From assembly GCA_963855995.1 (NCBI GenBank), contig OY979723.1:11670713-11734712 (forward strand): a stretch of 64,000 nt of DNA, given 5' to 3'. The notes beneath the pieces were generated by a model, which was not told the DNA's origin, ran no database searches, and worked only from the letters and a program-made list of their open reading frames with translations. Numbering within the stretch: the stretch's first letter is position 1; the number at the start of each line of letters is the position of its first letter. A program made the translations under genes and the position numbers. Below, piece after piece: positions 35,788 to 46,918 of this stretch. Origin of the DNA: Muricea muricata (taxonomy: Eukaryota > Cnidaria > Anthozoa > Malacalcyonacea > Plexauridae).

Positions 35788-35790
35788 GTT
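35780..35790 (-). promoter_or_regulatory. YY1-like site over the MRPL46 start codon
   Basis: The minus strand reads aacATGGCGGC, with the ATG being the MRPL46 start. This arrangement is common at mitochondrial and ribosomal housekeeping genes in animals. Function is inferred. Confidence 0.4.
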
Positions 35791-35982
35791 TACGGTGGGC
35801 AAAATATACCACCGGACGTAGTGACCTAAGGGGAAAACCCCGACACCAAACACTTCGCCAGCTCTTGAACCTTTCTTGAACCAGCCAACCAGGGCACTCT
35901 TTGACCAGGGTTTGTCTTGTTCGAGCATAGGTCCGAGTTCCTGTTTCTCTTTTGTTTGCTTTCTAACCTTTCTGATCGAAAA
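35788..35982. promoter_or_regulatory. Bidirectional promoter MRPL46 / G6PD
   Basis: The 195 nt between two divergent start codons must hold both 5' UTRs and promoters. No TATA box is seen. The segment is less AT-rich than its surroundings and contains a pyrimidine-rich run just before the G6PD ATG. Confidence 0.6.
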
Positions 35983-38900
35983 ATGACCTCAGTTATCGTC
36001 TTTGGAGCTTCGGTAAGTCTTCCTTTATATGCTCAACGCTGCAGGCTTGCAGATATAGTTGTTATCCTATATTCTGAGATGTACAATCTTCTGTACTTTT
36101 AGGGCGATTTGGCCAAGAAGAAAATATACCCAAGTTTGTGGTTAGTGGAATTTGATTTTAGAATCGATCAAGAAAGTTGTGCTTAACCAGCAATGGTAGA
36201 CGGTTGTAAACTATTATTACAAAGTGCTTTTGTAATTTTAGGGAACTTTTTAAGGATAAATTGCTTCCCGAAGGGACCCAATTTATCGGTTATGCACGAT
36301 CTGATCTGACAGTTGATGCTTTGCGTGAAAGAGTAGAGCCCTATTTCAAGGTAAATATCAGGGGAATTTATATAAACGTATTGTAAATGTGCGTTGTAGT
36401 CGAAAAAAAATCAGTTGAGCTTCGTATTTTGTTGTGTTTTTGCAAAATTTTTCATTTTTCGTACATGTTTTGAAATACATGCGAGTTACGTAACTCTAAT
36501 TAATTAGTGTATGTAGCAATGAATTCATTAATATCTCGTATTTAAAGGTCTAATTATCGAATATCTTATCTGTTAACTGCTATATGTCATAGATCTGTTG
36601 ATTGTACTGTTAGAATGTGTGGAATTAGTTGTTTATTGCTCAAATGATAGTGATAGTGACATGTCACTTGTATGATATTGATGACAGCTTGATCTTGATT
36701 ATTTAACTGGACTGATCACGTGATTAATTAATTGATTATGATTGTCAAATTGATTATTTTAATTGTTGAATTTTTCATGGTTTGTCATATGAATAATGGT
36801 TTTTGTTATTGACTAATTTATTGATTTATTGATCATGTATAAGATTTATTGATTGTTACTATTGATCATTATAGATTGATTGGTTTTAAACTTATTTGTT
36901 AAATTCTTTAATAAATCTACTTTGAGTGATTTAACAATAGATAACACATTCATTTCAGGTGAAAGATGAGCATAAGAATGATTTGGAGCAATTTTTCAAG
37001 CAATGCTTCTATATAAAAGGATCATATGACAAGAAGAAAGACTTTGAGAACCTTGGCAAAGAGTTGAAAAAACTAGACAAAAGTGAAAAAACCAACAGAA
37101 TATTTTATCTGGCACTGCCACCCTCAGTTTTTAAAGAAACAACTAGCAACATCAAAAGTTGTTGTATGTCTAAAAAGTAAGATGCGTTAAGCCACTCCAA
37201 ATTAGACTTTAGGGTCCCGTCCTCTGCCCGCATTTGCATAAACTGCGGAAAAGCACATTTAAATTAGAATTATGAATATGAAAGTGGGTTATAAAATCTA
37301 AATATATATCCTTCAAAAACTGATAATGAATACTGGAAATGGACCACCCGCCCATGTGTAATTCCAAAAAACCTCCAGACAGGAAACTAAGGTCTAATTT
37401 GAAAGGGTTAAGCTTAATATTTGCAATAAGAAACATGCTTGTATGTAATTTGTATATGATTTATAATCTTTAAGGGGGTGGACTCGTGTTGTCGTTGAAA
37501 AGCCGTTTGGAAAAGATTTTGATAGTTCAGCAGATTTGTCCAATCACATTGCTGGTGTGTTTGACGAGGAACAGATTTATAGAATAGATCATTATCTGGG
37601 TAAAGAAATGGTCCAAAATCTTATGGTGCTTAGGTACGCTTGCCATTTGACGATTGTTGAAGCCTCGTGCATGCCTTTGTCAAGAAATGTCTTTAGTTAT
37701 AAAAGATAATTTTTATATCTGCCCTTTGTCAAGGAGAGATCATAGTAGCAGCTCCCCTAAAAATCTTCTCACTTCTCCTAGCATTTTCTCCAAAATCAGG
37801 CCCTGGTTGCCATTGGTAACCATAAAATTAATGATAAGATCAGATAACCATATTCCAAAGTCACAGAACCCAAACTTGTTCTGAATAATTGTAATATTAA
37901 AGATTTTAATTTTATCAAATCTATTCTGCGCATTAGTACTGCTCATAACAAAGAGCGAGCTAGGGGACTTCCTGATATAGACAATGCCAAAATTTTGAAT
38001 CTTTCAAACTTTTTTGAAATTGAAACACTGGTTTATATTAATTTTATTCATGAAGATATGACAAACAAGAACGGTATAGAGTTATATATTCAGTTAGTAT
38101 AAGTCCCATTTTACACATATATGGAAGTTCAAAATGTTAACAAAGTTTGCATTACATTCAGCATTTTCTTCAAATTTTATAATATCGCAGGTTTGGCAAC
38201 ATGATCTTCAGTCCAATTTGGAATCGAAATCACATCGCGAATGTCACAATCCAGTTTAAAGAGAACATTGGCACAGGTGGGCGTGGTGGATATTATGACG
38301 AATTTGGTGTACTTAGGTATGTGATATCTTCACAACACTAGTGGTATATTGATTTTTTTGTTGATCTTGGGTCATGTAATATCATAGCCTATACAGTAGT
38401 TGCTTTAACACAGCTGTCGTCATGCATAATTTCTAGAGATATTCTTCAAAATCATATGATCCAGACATTGTGTCTCATTGCCATGGAGAAACCATGTTCA
38501 AAACATGCTGAAGATCTTCGTAATGAAAAGGTACAGTCCATAGTCCTGATTTAGTCTGTTGTGGAGAAAGTGAACACCATTACACCTAGCATTTAGAATT
38601 GTCAGTCCCTAATCTCATACCCAAATGTTTCTAACTTGCATTCTGTCAGTGGAGTCAACTCTCAATCAAGACATAGTCATGTGTTGACCTTGTGTTTGTT
38701 ATCAAAAATAAGTTTAGGTCAATACAATTAAGGCCTTGACTTCTTCCAGGTTCATACACTGGATAATGGTGTAGTAAAACCCAGTAATAGGCAATTGTAT
38801 TGGTGTATACCAGTATCATACACATGTTGTTTTATGTTATTCACCAACTCTATTCTTTTTACTTGCTAGGTGAAAGTTTTGCGTTCTATGCCACCAATCA

Positions 38901-40741
38901 CAATCGAGAATGTCGTGCTGGGACAGTACGTGGGTAACCCGGATGGCGAGGGTGAAGCCAAAGTTGGCTATCAAGATGATCCCACGGTTCCCAAGGGGTC
39001 AGTCACACCCACCTTCACAGCATGTGTTGCTTATATCAAGAACGAACGCTGGGATGGCGTTCCTTTCATTCTCAAGTGTGGAAAAGGTGAGCACATAAAA
39101 ACATGCAGCAGAAATATCAGAGGAAAAAAACAGAGACATTTGGCAGTATTTCTGGGAGTTGTGCATAGGGGGGCTTAGCAATATTTGTTTTCATTTTGAC
39201 AGCTCTAAATGAGAAGAAAGCTGAGATAAGAGTTCAATTTAAAGATGTTCCTGGTGATATATTTGGAGATAAGTGCAGCAGAAATGAGCTGGTTATTAGA
39301 CTTCAACCCAAAGAGGTTTGATCAATCACAATGTATCTCAGACTGAAATTTTTCTTTAAATATATATTATATTCATTTTAAAGATGATGAATGGCTAGTT
39401 AGCTACCTGTAATGGACCGATTGCATTGTGGACATAATTTTGAAAAAAGTTAAAATAGAAGAATTTATTACCACAGCATTGAAGAGCATCCTAAAATTAG
39501 TAAAATTGCAAAGTTTGTTTGCGAAACGTTGTAAAATGTGGAAACTGTAAGCCTGTGAAGATTGCAAATTTTGTATATTTTATTTTTGTATTACGCACGG
39601 AAAATTGAGACCGACATCGAGAAAACGGTATCAATTTTCCGTGCGTAATACAAAAGCGTACAAAATTCACAAACTTTGCTGGGCTATATTTTCCTCAATT
39701 TACAACACTTCGCGACCAAACTTTGCAATTTTACCAATTTTAGGATGCTCTTCAATGCTGTGGTAATGAATTTTCCCATTTCAACTTTTTTCAAAATTCT
39801 GTCCATAATGCAATCGGTCCATTGATTGAGTAATGGGTTATTCTATAATCTTGTGTGTGTTTCAGGCAATTTATGTGAAGATGATGGTTAAGGAGGCTGG
39901 GATGTCTTTTGAACCGGTCATCAGTGAGATGGACCTCAGTTATCATTCAAGATACAAGGCAAGTAAATACAACTATCATTTTCATTCCTTACGTTAGCCT
40001 AATTTTTAACTAAGGTATTTAAACTAAACACTGGCAGCTGATTGTATTTTCATCTTTTATTGAAGGAGGCAAAGTTACCTGATGCATACGAGCGACTTAT
40101 CTTGGATGTCTTTTCTGGAAGCCAGTCGCATTTTGTAAGAAGGTGAGCTGAAGTTTGTTTCACAATGGTTCGATAAACCTTTTTCGCACAAGCTATATTG
40201 TATCCAGCACATATTTCCTCTTGCAGTGATGAGTTGGCTGAGGCATGGAGAATTGTCACTCCACTTCTTCACAAGATCGAGAAGGAAAAGATCAAGCCAA
40301 TACCTTACAAATTTGGAACGTAAGTTCTGGTTAAACACACAGTATAACTATGTAGAAGAATGGTTAGTCTGTCTGCACGTTTTAAGTTGACCACCTGGGT
40401 AGGTATAAGCCAACATCACTCATAAACTCATTTACTTTTTTGTAAGTCTTGTAATTTTCATCTTGGCAGATAGAGTTAACTTAGCGGGCGTCTTGTCTTT
40501 TTCTGCGTTTTTCGTTCTCCAATGTCTTCACGCACATTTTGAAGATAAGATTTATATCTTTACGCGAAAATTTGTACGCGAAAATCTCGGTATTGCATTG
40601 ATATCTAACGTAATATAAACGGTCAGTATCTCGTAACGATGTCTTTGAATTCTTAGACGGGGTCCGGAAGAAGCAGACAAACTTGTACAAAGCGTTGGAT
40701 TCCAGTACACTGGTCAGTATTCTTGGAAAGCTTCGATATAG
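35983..40741 (+). CDS. G6PD: Glucose-6-phosphate 1-dehydrogenase
   Basis: Thirteen exons: 35983-36012, 36103-36140, 36242-36350, 36959-37176, 37475-37633, 38191-38316, 38437-38530, 38870-39086, 39203-39315, 39866-39958, 40066-40142, 40227-40319, 40657-40741; 1452 nt, 483 residues (human 515). Coenzyme site GASGDLAKKK at residues 8-17, substrate/catalytic segment RIDHYLGK at 168-175, then [44 protein letters not shown] and RGPEEAD. This is the cytosolic NADP+-linked first step of the oxidative pentose phosphate pathway. The start lies about 29 residues inside the human N-terminus. The frame is open upstream to about 35917, so a longer N-terminus from an upstream exon is possible. Intron 10 begins GCAAGT (GC-AG type) at 39959. 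Intron 9 holds a 400-bp foldback. Confidence 0.97.
39411..39823. repeat. 413-bp foldback element in G6PD intron 9
   Basis: Terminal words aatggaccgattgca and tgcaatcggtccatt are inverted. Pairing continues through accacagcattgaagagcat / atgctcttcaatgctgtggt to a central ttacgcacggaaaattga / tcaattttccgtgcgtaa. Arms are about 200 nt. A one-armed diverged relative lies at about 45505-45625. Confidence 0.85.
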
Positions 40742-42029
40742 AAAGTCCATACAACAGTAGACAATGTAGGTAGGACGTAAAATTATCTGTGATAATCATC
40801 TCTCATCGTCTAACAGTATTGCGTGGGCTGGAATATAATTTAATGATGATTAATTGAACATGCATTTTACATGAATTACAATATTTTGTAAAATAGTAAA
40901 TTGCCAGAGATGTATAGGGTATAGTGTTGAGAGTAAAATCGTATAGTAAGGTACTGTAAGTTGCATTGATGATTACAGGGATTGTCTCTTATTAAGGGTT
41001 TTAATTCTTGAAGTTTCGTGTTCAATAACTGGATGGTATTCGCAAACTCACGCTGAGTGAAATGATTGTCTTGCGGTGGCAAAACTTGGAGACTTTTTTC
41101 TGTATGATCTCGCTCCGATCTTGTCTTGTAATTGCGATCATAAGTTTTTGTTAATGTTTGTGACCTTGATTGTATTATAAATGCAATTGTGTGGATAGGA
41201 CTTAATTTGGGTCTCTTCCAGTTCTGTTGTCTGTTCCTTAAGTGTGTTGATTGCAAAGTTACTAAAAAAGATCGTCACCAGGCTTAACCGAAAGTTTACA
41301 ACACGAGTAATGAAACTAAAATGTTGGCTAGAAAATCGCGTAGTTAAAATTATTGTTGCTGCTTCAAAAACGAAAGCATACACTATGATCCACTTTTAGA
41401 AAAATACTGCAGTTTTTCTGAAGAAACTAAAATGTTGGCTGAAAAATCTCGTAGTTGAACAAAATTACTGTTGTTGTTTCAAAAACCTTTAGTTTTCAAG
41501 TATTTATAATCTACCCTTAAAAAACTAGTGCAGTTTTACAAAATCATGACGCATCATTTCTTTCATTACCTCTTAATCAGCCGGCCTCTCATCTCGTCCC
41601 GACAAGGCAAGATCATATGAACATACCTCCCGAGAATTTGATCAAAATCTGACCATATATGTTCATATAAGTGTGGCAAAATGTATATGTGTGGCAGTAT
41701 TCCAAGTTTTTCGACTGAGGCAATGTTCCAAAATTTTTTAAGTGGTGTTTTTTTAGTAATCCGGCCTGTTTCCGTCAACGTTCTAAGATTTTTAAGGAAA
41801 CATTAATCTTAAGCCGTCGGCGATCGTCGCATAAAAAAGGCCAGTAGTTTGACAAAGTACAGAAAAGGTAGAAACCAGTATGACCTCAAAAAACCAAGTT
41901 TGGAACAGAGTAGGAGGCTCTTGATGTACAAGTTATATCAGGTTGTTGAAAACAGGATGCAACAATGCCCTCAGCTAGGTCAATATTTTTCCTGGTCGTC
42001 AACAATATTTAACAATCAGATTACGAGAT

Positions 42030-42285
42030 TACGAGTGATAGTTGATGGGGGGGGGGGGGGGGGGGGGAGCCTGAATCAACTACCATCTCGTATAGAATTG
42101 AGAGCGAGTAATCGAGTTGTTTTAGTAGAATCTGAGATCGAACATGAAATATTCAACAACAAAAATTGATTTTTAAGTAATTTTAAAAAGAGATCGCCAG
42201 GCTACCCGCTACTCGAGGAACAGATGGCGAGTTCAGTAGGCAATCAAATGATAACGTTTGCAATAGCATAGTATAATTCTACTAA
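42030..42285. repeat. Dispersed repeat 'gagagcgagtaat', copy 2
   Basis: Contains gagtgatagttgatg, a poly-G run of about 21 nt (42047-42067), tagaattgagagcgagtaat, ttgttttagtagaatc, gaggaacagatggcgag and aattctactaatg, parallel to 32230-32495. Confidence 0.65.
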
Positions 42286-42865
42286 TGAGCTGTTACAATA
42301 TTGTTGAGCCTGAATCAACCTGCAACCTTGCAGGTGTAAGAACGCTGAAGAATACCAGGAATTAACAATGTTGCCTTGATTAGATTGTTACATCCTGTTT
42401 TCAAACTCAACCTGATTTTTTACCTTGTAGTAGAAACCAGATGATTGTTATACAGCCCCTGGCTGTTTGTTCAAGTACGTCCTGATGCGCTGTAAATTTC
42501 ACAGCAGTTGTGCGGCTCATGCAGTTTTGAATTCATACCAGCAGCATGACTGGCTGATATCAAACTGTTCCTAAGCTAATGAATCAGTAATTGGTTCGAA
42601 AACCGAAACATGAATGCTTAAAATTATATCAAAACAATGGGTCTAAATATGAATAGCGAAGCCCAGCAAGGATTTTTAAATGCATACATATACTAATAAA
42701 ACCGATCATTTTATAAATTTTATTTCGTTGCTACATCGCAATATCATCGGAGCTACAGGTATATGATGAAATTTTAGGTGCCTCTAAATATGTATATATC
42801 AGATTACCAAGTATTGCTAGATAGCTACACCTAAAGTTATCAGATAGTTGGATTTTTGGAAAAGC

Positions 42866-42916
42866 ATATATTTGGCTAGCATTCCAAAGGTCGTAGGTTC
42901 GATTTCCACCTTAATT
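42866..42916 (+). repeat. tRNA-derived SINE fragment (B box)
   Basis: ctagcattccaaaggtcgta then ggttcgatttccacc is a tRNA T-arm with the same 'attccaaaggt' lead-in as the elements at 9251 and 11820. No A box is seen, so it is a truncated copy. Confidence 0.5.
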
Positions 42917-43492
42917 GCCCTTGGTCAAGCATATTGTTTTTTCAATGTGGATACATTTAAACTCGTTTTCTGGCCATCGCGATACCATATTCAGATTAGG
43001 TTTGCTGCCTGTTGTATCACTTGCCTCAATTTCGTTTCACGATCTGTATCATCTTTAATCCGTGTACAAAAAGTCGCGAAACGTATCTGTGAAATCACTC
43101 GATAATATCTGGAACCCGGCAGTCTGGGTGTAGCCTTAACAAGACCCATCTGAGAGGTGACATGTTGTGGTGGAACAGAAATTGACCTCCTGCAGGGGCC
43201 AGTTGTTCGAAGCTGAGTTAGTACTAACTCTGGATTAAAGTGTGACCCAGTGTTTTAATTTCTGTATTTCTACACCTCCATTTCTTTCAAAACTTCAAGA
43301 ACCAAAGCTTTTATTGATCCAGACAAGATTTGTGTAAAAATATCGCACACACAAGCTGCTCTGAAATCACCTTGAAATTTTACGTAAACCGAGGATTAAA
43401 CTACCCGGCTTTTGAACAGCCTCCGTTGTGTTCAAATTTTCACCTTAAAAGATGTACATTTGTTACAGATGTACATTTTAAACGGTTAGTAG

Positions 43493-43511
43493 TCTATCTA
43501 TCTATCTATCT
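43493..43511. repeat. (CTAT)n microsatellite
   Basis: Four to five tandem tcta units. Confidence 0.85.
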
Positions 43512-44497
43512 CCCCCAATGAAACCACGCCTGGTGTCAGTGGTGGTGTAGTATTTGAGTAAATTCAGTTCCCTCAGTTGATTTGTCCTGTGCTTCAAGGG
43601 GATTTTCTCCGTGTACTCCGGTTTTCCTCCCTCCCTAAATCAAGATATCTGGGCAGTACGAGCCCACAGTAATTGGCACATGCTGTTGTAGTGATCCTAT
43701 CCTTACTTAATGAAATAAGAACATTTTTTTATCATGGCTAACTTTGCAATTATATAAAGTCGAAAATGCACAGTTTCATGTTCGCATATTGAATTTCGGG
43801 AATGTTTTGGGATTTGTTTCTTTTTATATTTCCTGCAGATCATATAGGGAATTCCGGCCTGAATATCAAAATTGGGAATTAGACTGTAAACAATACTCAT
43901 AACACACTGGTAGATAAGGACACCTGATATTTTTTAACTTGACGCAGTTGTCAGGACTAGTGCCTTTCAGCTATGAGATTGCGAATCTAATGCAATCATC
44001 ATACGAGTAGGGTAAATGTATTTGTCCATAGATTTAGATCTTAACTTAATAAGCTATCTTTGTTCTTAAAACTTAAAAGCTTTACCAAGAGGATTACCAA
44101 CTGACCCGACTAAATTGTGCAGTCATTCTTAATTATAACTACGTTAATCAATGACTCACAGGCGAAGACATCAAGACATCAAATATCTTGATGATAGAAA
44201 TAGTATTCCAGAAATCTAGAGGTCAAGGATATATAGATCACACTATACGATAAGGCGCTGTTGGCGCATTAGCTCCGGTATAATCGCATATGAATAACGC
44301 AAAATATGCTGATTTTTCTGTCATATTCGTAAACATCAAAAATACACACGCCCGGTGGACGGTCGCCTACCGCGCTTAATATTCTAATGAAAACAAACTG
44401 CGCAAATTCCTAAGCCCTTATCGCGCGCATAGCCGAGTGGAGTATTGGAATAAGCGCAGTTTATGTTAACGATTTTGCGGCGCTGTTTCTTACACAG

Positions 44498-46918
44498 ATG
44501 CGCAAGCTTTCAAACATGAACGCGTATGTGAAATATTTCATCGCGTGTTTAGTTTACGTCAATATTTTTGTGGGGAGTTCTTTGGATGTCACGGACGATG
44601 GAGGGAAAACTCTAACAGAACGTATTGAGCTTTCTGAAGATGATTTCGATATGTCATATTTGGAATGTACTAGCGACGGTTGTAAGTTAGTCCCTAAGAT
44701 CGTCCAAGCTTCTGCAGAAGAACTGGAGAAGCCTGGTCCATGGGAAGTGGAGGACGAACCGGTTTCAAGGCGCCCGAAACGGAGGATTTTCTTGCCTGAT
44801 AACAGACTTCGTGTTCGAGAGCAAAGTGTGGGACGCTTTCCTTTCAATAGCGCTGTCGCGATTCGAGTCAACGGAGAAGTAAAATGCAGCGGAGTTGCGT
44901 TACTGAAGCCTCGGTTTTTCTTGACAGCTGCTCATTGTGTTCAACCCGACGTAAAATGGAAAGGTAGGCGGGAATAGAAGGGAGGGGAAATGTTAAACAG
45001 AGGGGAGGGGGGAGAACGGGACTTGTTTTGATGTGGAATTGAGCAAATGTTGACTGGGAAAGGTCAAGTATTCATAGGGTGGAAATCTAATTTTCGAGCG
45101 CGACTTACTAAGTGATATTATTACCGTGGGTTAAGGTCTAGAGTTCCAGGTAGGACTGGGGTAACTTGATCGATATTGACCAACCATTTCTGGGTATCAT
45201 TACACATCAGCTTTTGTAACCATGGCTTGAAATGGCGTCTCTTAAAGAATGGCTCGTTTGATTGGCTATATATGAGTTATGTTAGCCGAGTGTTTGTGAA
45301 TTTCTCTTTTTAAAATGAAATGTAGATATTGAAGTCGGCGTTCTCAACATGGACAATGAAATGCAGTGGGCCAAAGTTAACAATACACGAGCCCCTCCGA
45401 TATGGAAGAAAGCGAACCGGGTAAGGATTAATTTGAACATGATTTTGTTATAAACCATTCCTGTATTATACAAACTTTTGAAATTGGAAAATTTAGCAGT
45501 ACAGTTCGAAAGAGCATCCTTAATTTAGTAAAATTGTGAAGTTTGGTGTAGTAAAAAGTTGAAATGTCCCGTGAAGTTTGCTAGTTTTCATACTTTGTAT
45601 CACGGTAGAAAAAGACTTACCACATTTATGTTACCACAGCTATATATTTTCCACATTTTATAATAATAGGAAGTCATTTTCATACACGTACTTTTCCCCC
45701 CGTTCATCTTTTAATGCAAACTGTCAGGGGGCAAAGTTAAAGCGTGAAAGTGTATGTTCATATATTCGTGTTCTTTCAGTTTCTTCTGACGTCAACCTTA
45801 TGTAAAAGGAGATTAGTCGGGCATCTTTGAAGCTAAATTTAAGGCCGCCATTGATAACCAGGAGCCCAAAAGCCACTATACCCATATAATAGAGCCCTTT
45901 AAGCTTTTTTTTTAAATCCAGAAGATATTTGACTTAAAACAGGGGTAAAGGCGCTATTCTATGGCTAAAAATGGCGTTTGAAAGTGGGCGACTTTTGTGG
46001 CTCCTCGTTATCAATGGCGGCCTTCAATTTGGCTTTAAAGATGGTGGCCAAGTTATCACTCCAGGTATAATTAAATAGAGTTCACTGCTGCCTACTGACT
46101 ATTTGCTCTGATCTCTTATGTCTCATTTCAGTTCTCTATCAGGAGACTTCGTTTCCAGGACTACGCAGTTCTTGAAACGATGACCCCCCTTCCCGCCACT
46201 CCAATGAGGATTGGTTACGTCGGCATGGATGAACGCGGTAACGAGATCATCAAAGTCAACAAAACCTACATATATTTCAACGCATTTGATGATGAAAAAT
46301 TCGCGGATCATTTGAACATGCGTTTTTGTCAGGTGAAGAAAGTTTGGTCTCGCGTCCTTTATAGCCGCTGTGATACTGTACCCAAGACCGCAGGCGCGGG
46401 TGTGTATTTGCGCATGCGTAACAAGAACACGGGAAGAGTTGAGCGCAAGGTATGCAAATTATATAAATCGTATAACCTGCAGGTAAAAATAACAGCGGGC
46501 AATATGTCGGCTGCATATTATTCTTATTATTATGCAAGGTATTTATAGATTGTTTGGAGGGACAACGTGCGGAAAACTTTTAAAGTTTGAATTGAAACGA
46601 GAAAATATAAAAGTGCCTTATCTCTAGGGAAAAACTCGAAGGTTGTTTGCATTATTGGTTCCATGTTTCATGACTGCTGCTCTTTATCGCAGTATCTCTC
46701 CAAACAATCCAGGTCTTGATTGAGAAATGGCTAATTCGTATTGCTTAAACTAAAAAGATTTTCCCGCTGTTTTCCTCTAGGTTATTGCCATAGCAACTGG
46801 AGATTATGGCCTCAAAGCAGACCTGAAATTTTCCGCGGCATTACGTATTCGTGCGCGAATGATTGCTCATATCTGCGTCTTTGTTACTGGTAGTTACAAT
46901 GGATGCGCAGGGCTTTAG
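44498..46918 (+). CDS. Secreted PRSS23-like serine protease homologue, catalytic Ser replaced
   Basis: Four exons: 44498-44963, 45326-45420, 46132-46449, 46781-46918; 1017 nt, 338 residues. Signal peptide core YFIACLVYVNIFVG (about 13-26), an acidic propeptide, then a basic RRPKRR site at 91-96 suited to furin-type cleavage. The trypsin-fold domain follows: LTAAHC with H146, QDYAVLE with D197, and the active-site strand RCDTVPKTAGAGVYLRM. Family members have a G-x-S-G motif at this last site; here it reads T-A-G with Ala274 at the nucleophile position and Lys272 where Gly is usual, so protease activity is not expected. The overall order and AGAGVYLRM resemble PRSS23/PRSS35. PRSS35 is itself a known inactive relative. 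The ATG at 44498 directly follows a good acceptor (tttcttacacag), so an upstream 5' UTR exon is likely. A second in-frame ATG lies at 44516. Confidence 0.85.
45505..45625. repeat. One-armed relative of the G6PD-intron foldback
   Basis: gagcatccttaatttagtaa, aattgtgaagtttg and ttttcatactttgtat parallel the left arm of 39411-39823 in order. Inside intron 2 of the protease homologue. Confidence 0.55.

Larger units (their letters stand above)
40742..44497. other. Intergenic region G6PD to protease homologue
   Basis: No confident gene. It contains a dispersed repeat copy with a 21-nt poly-G run (about 42030-42285), a SINE fragment (about 42866), a MITE-like end (about 43195-43250) and a CTAT microsatellite (43493-43511). 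The sequence is otherwise AT-rich. Confidence 0.45.

Noticed and set aside
42848..43105. 85-codon open frame
   Set aside because: Overlaps a tRNA-derived SINE fragment and has no protein motif.
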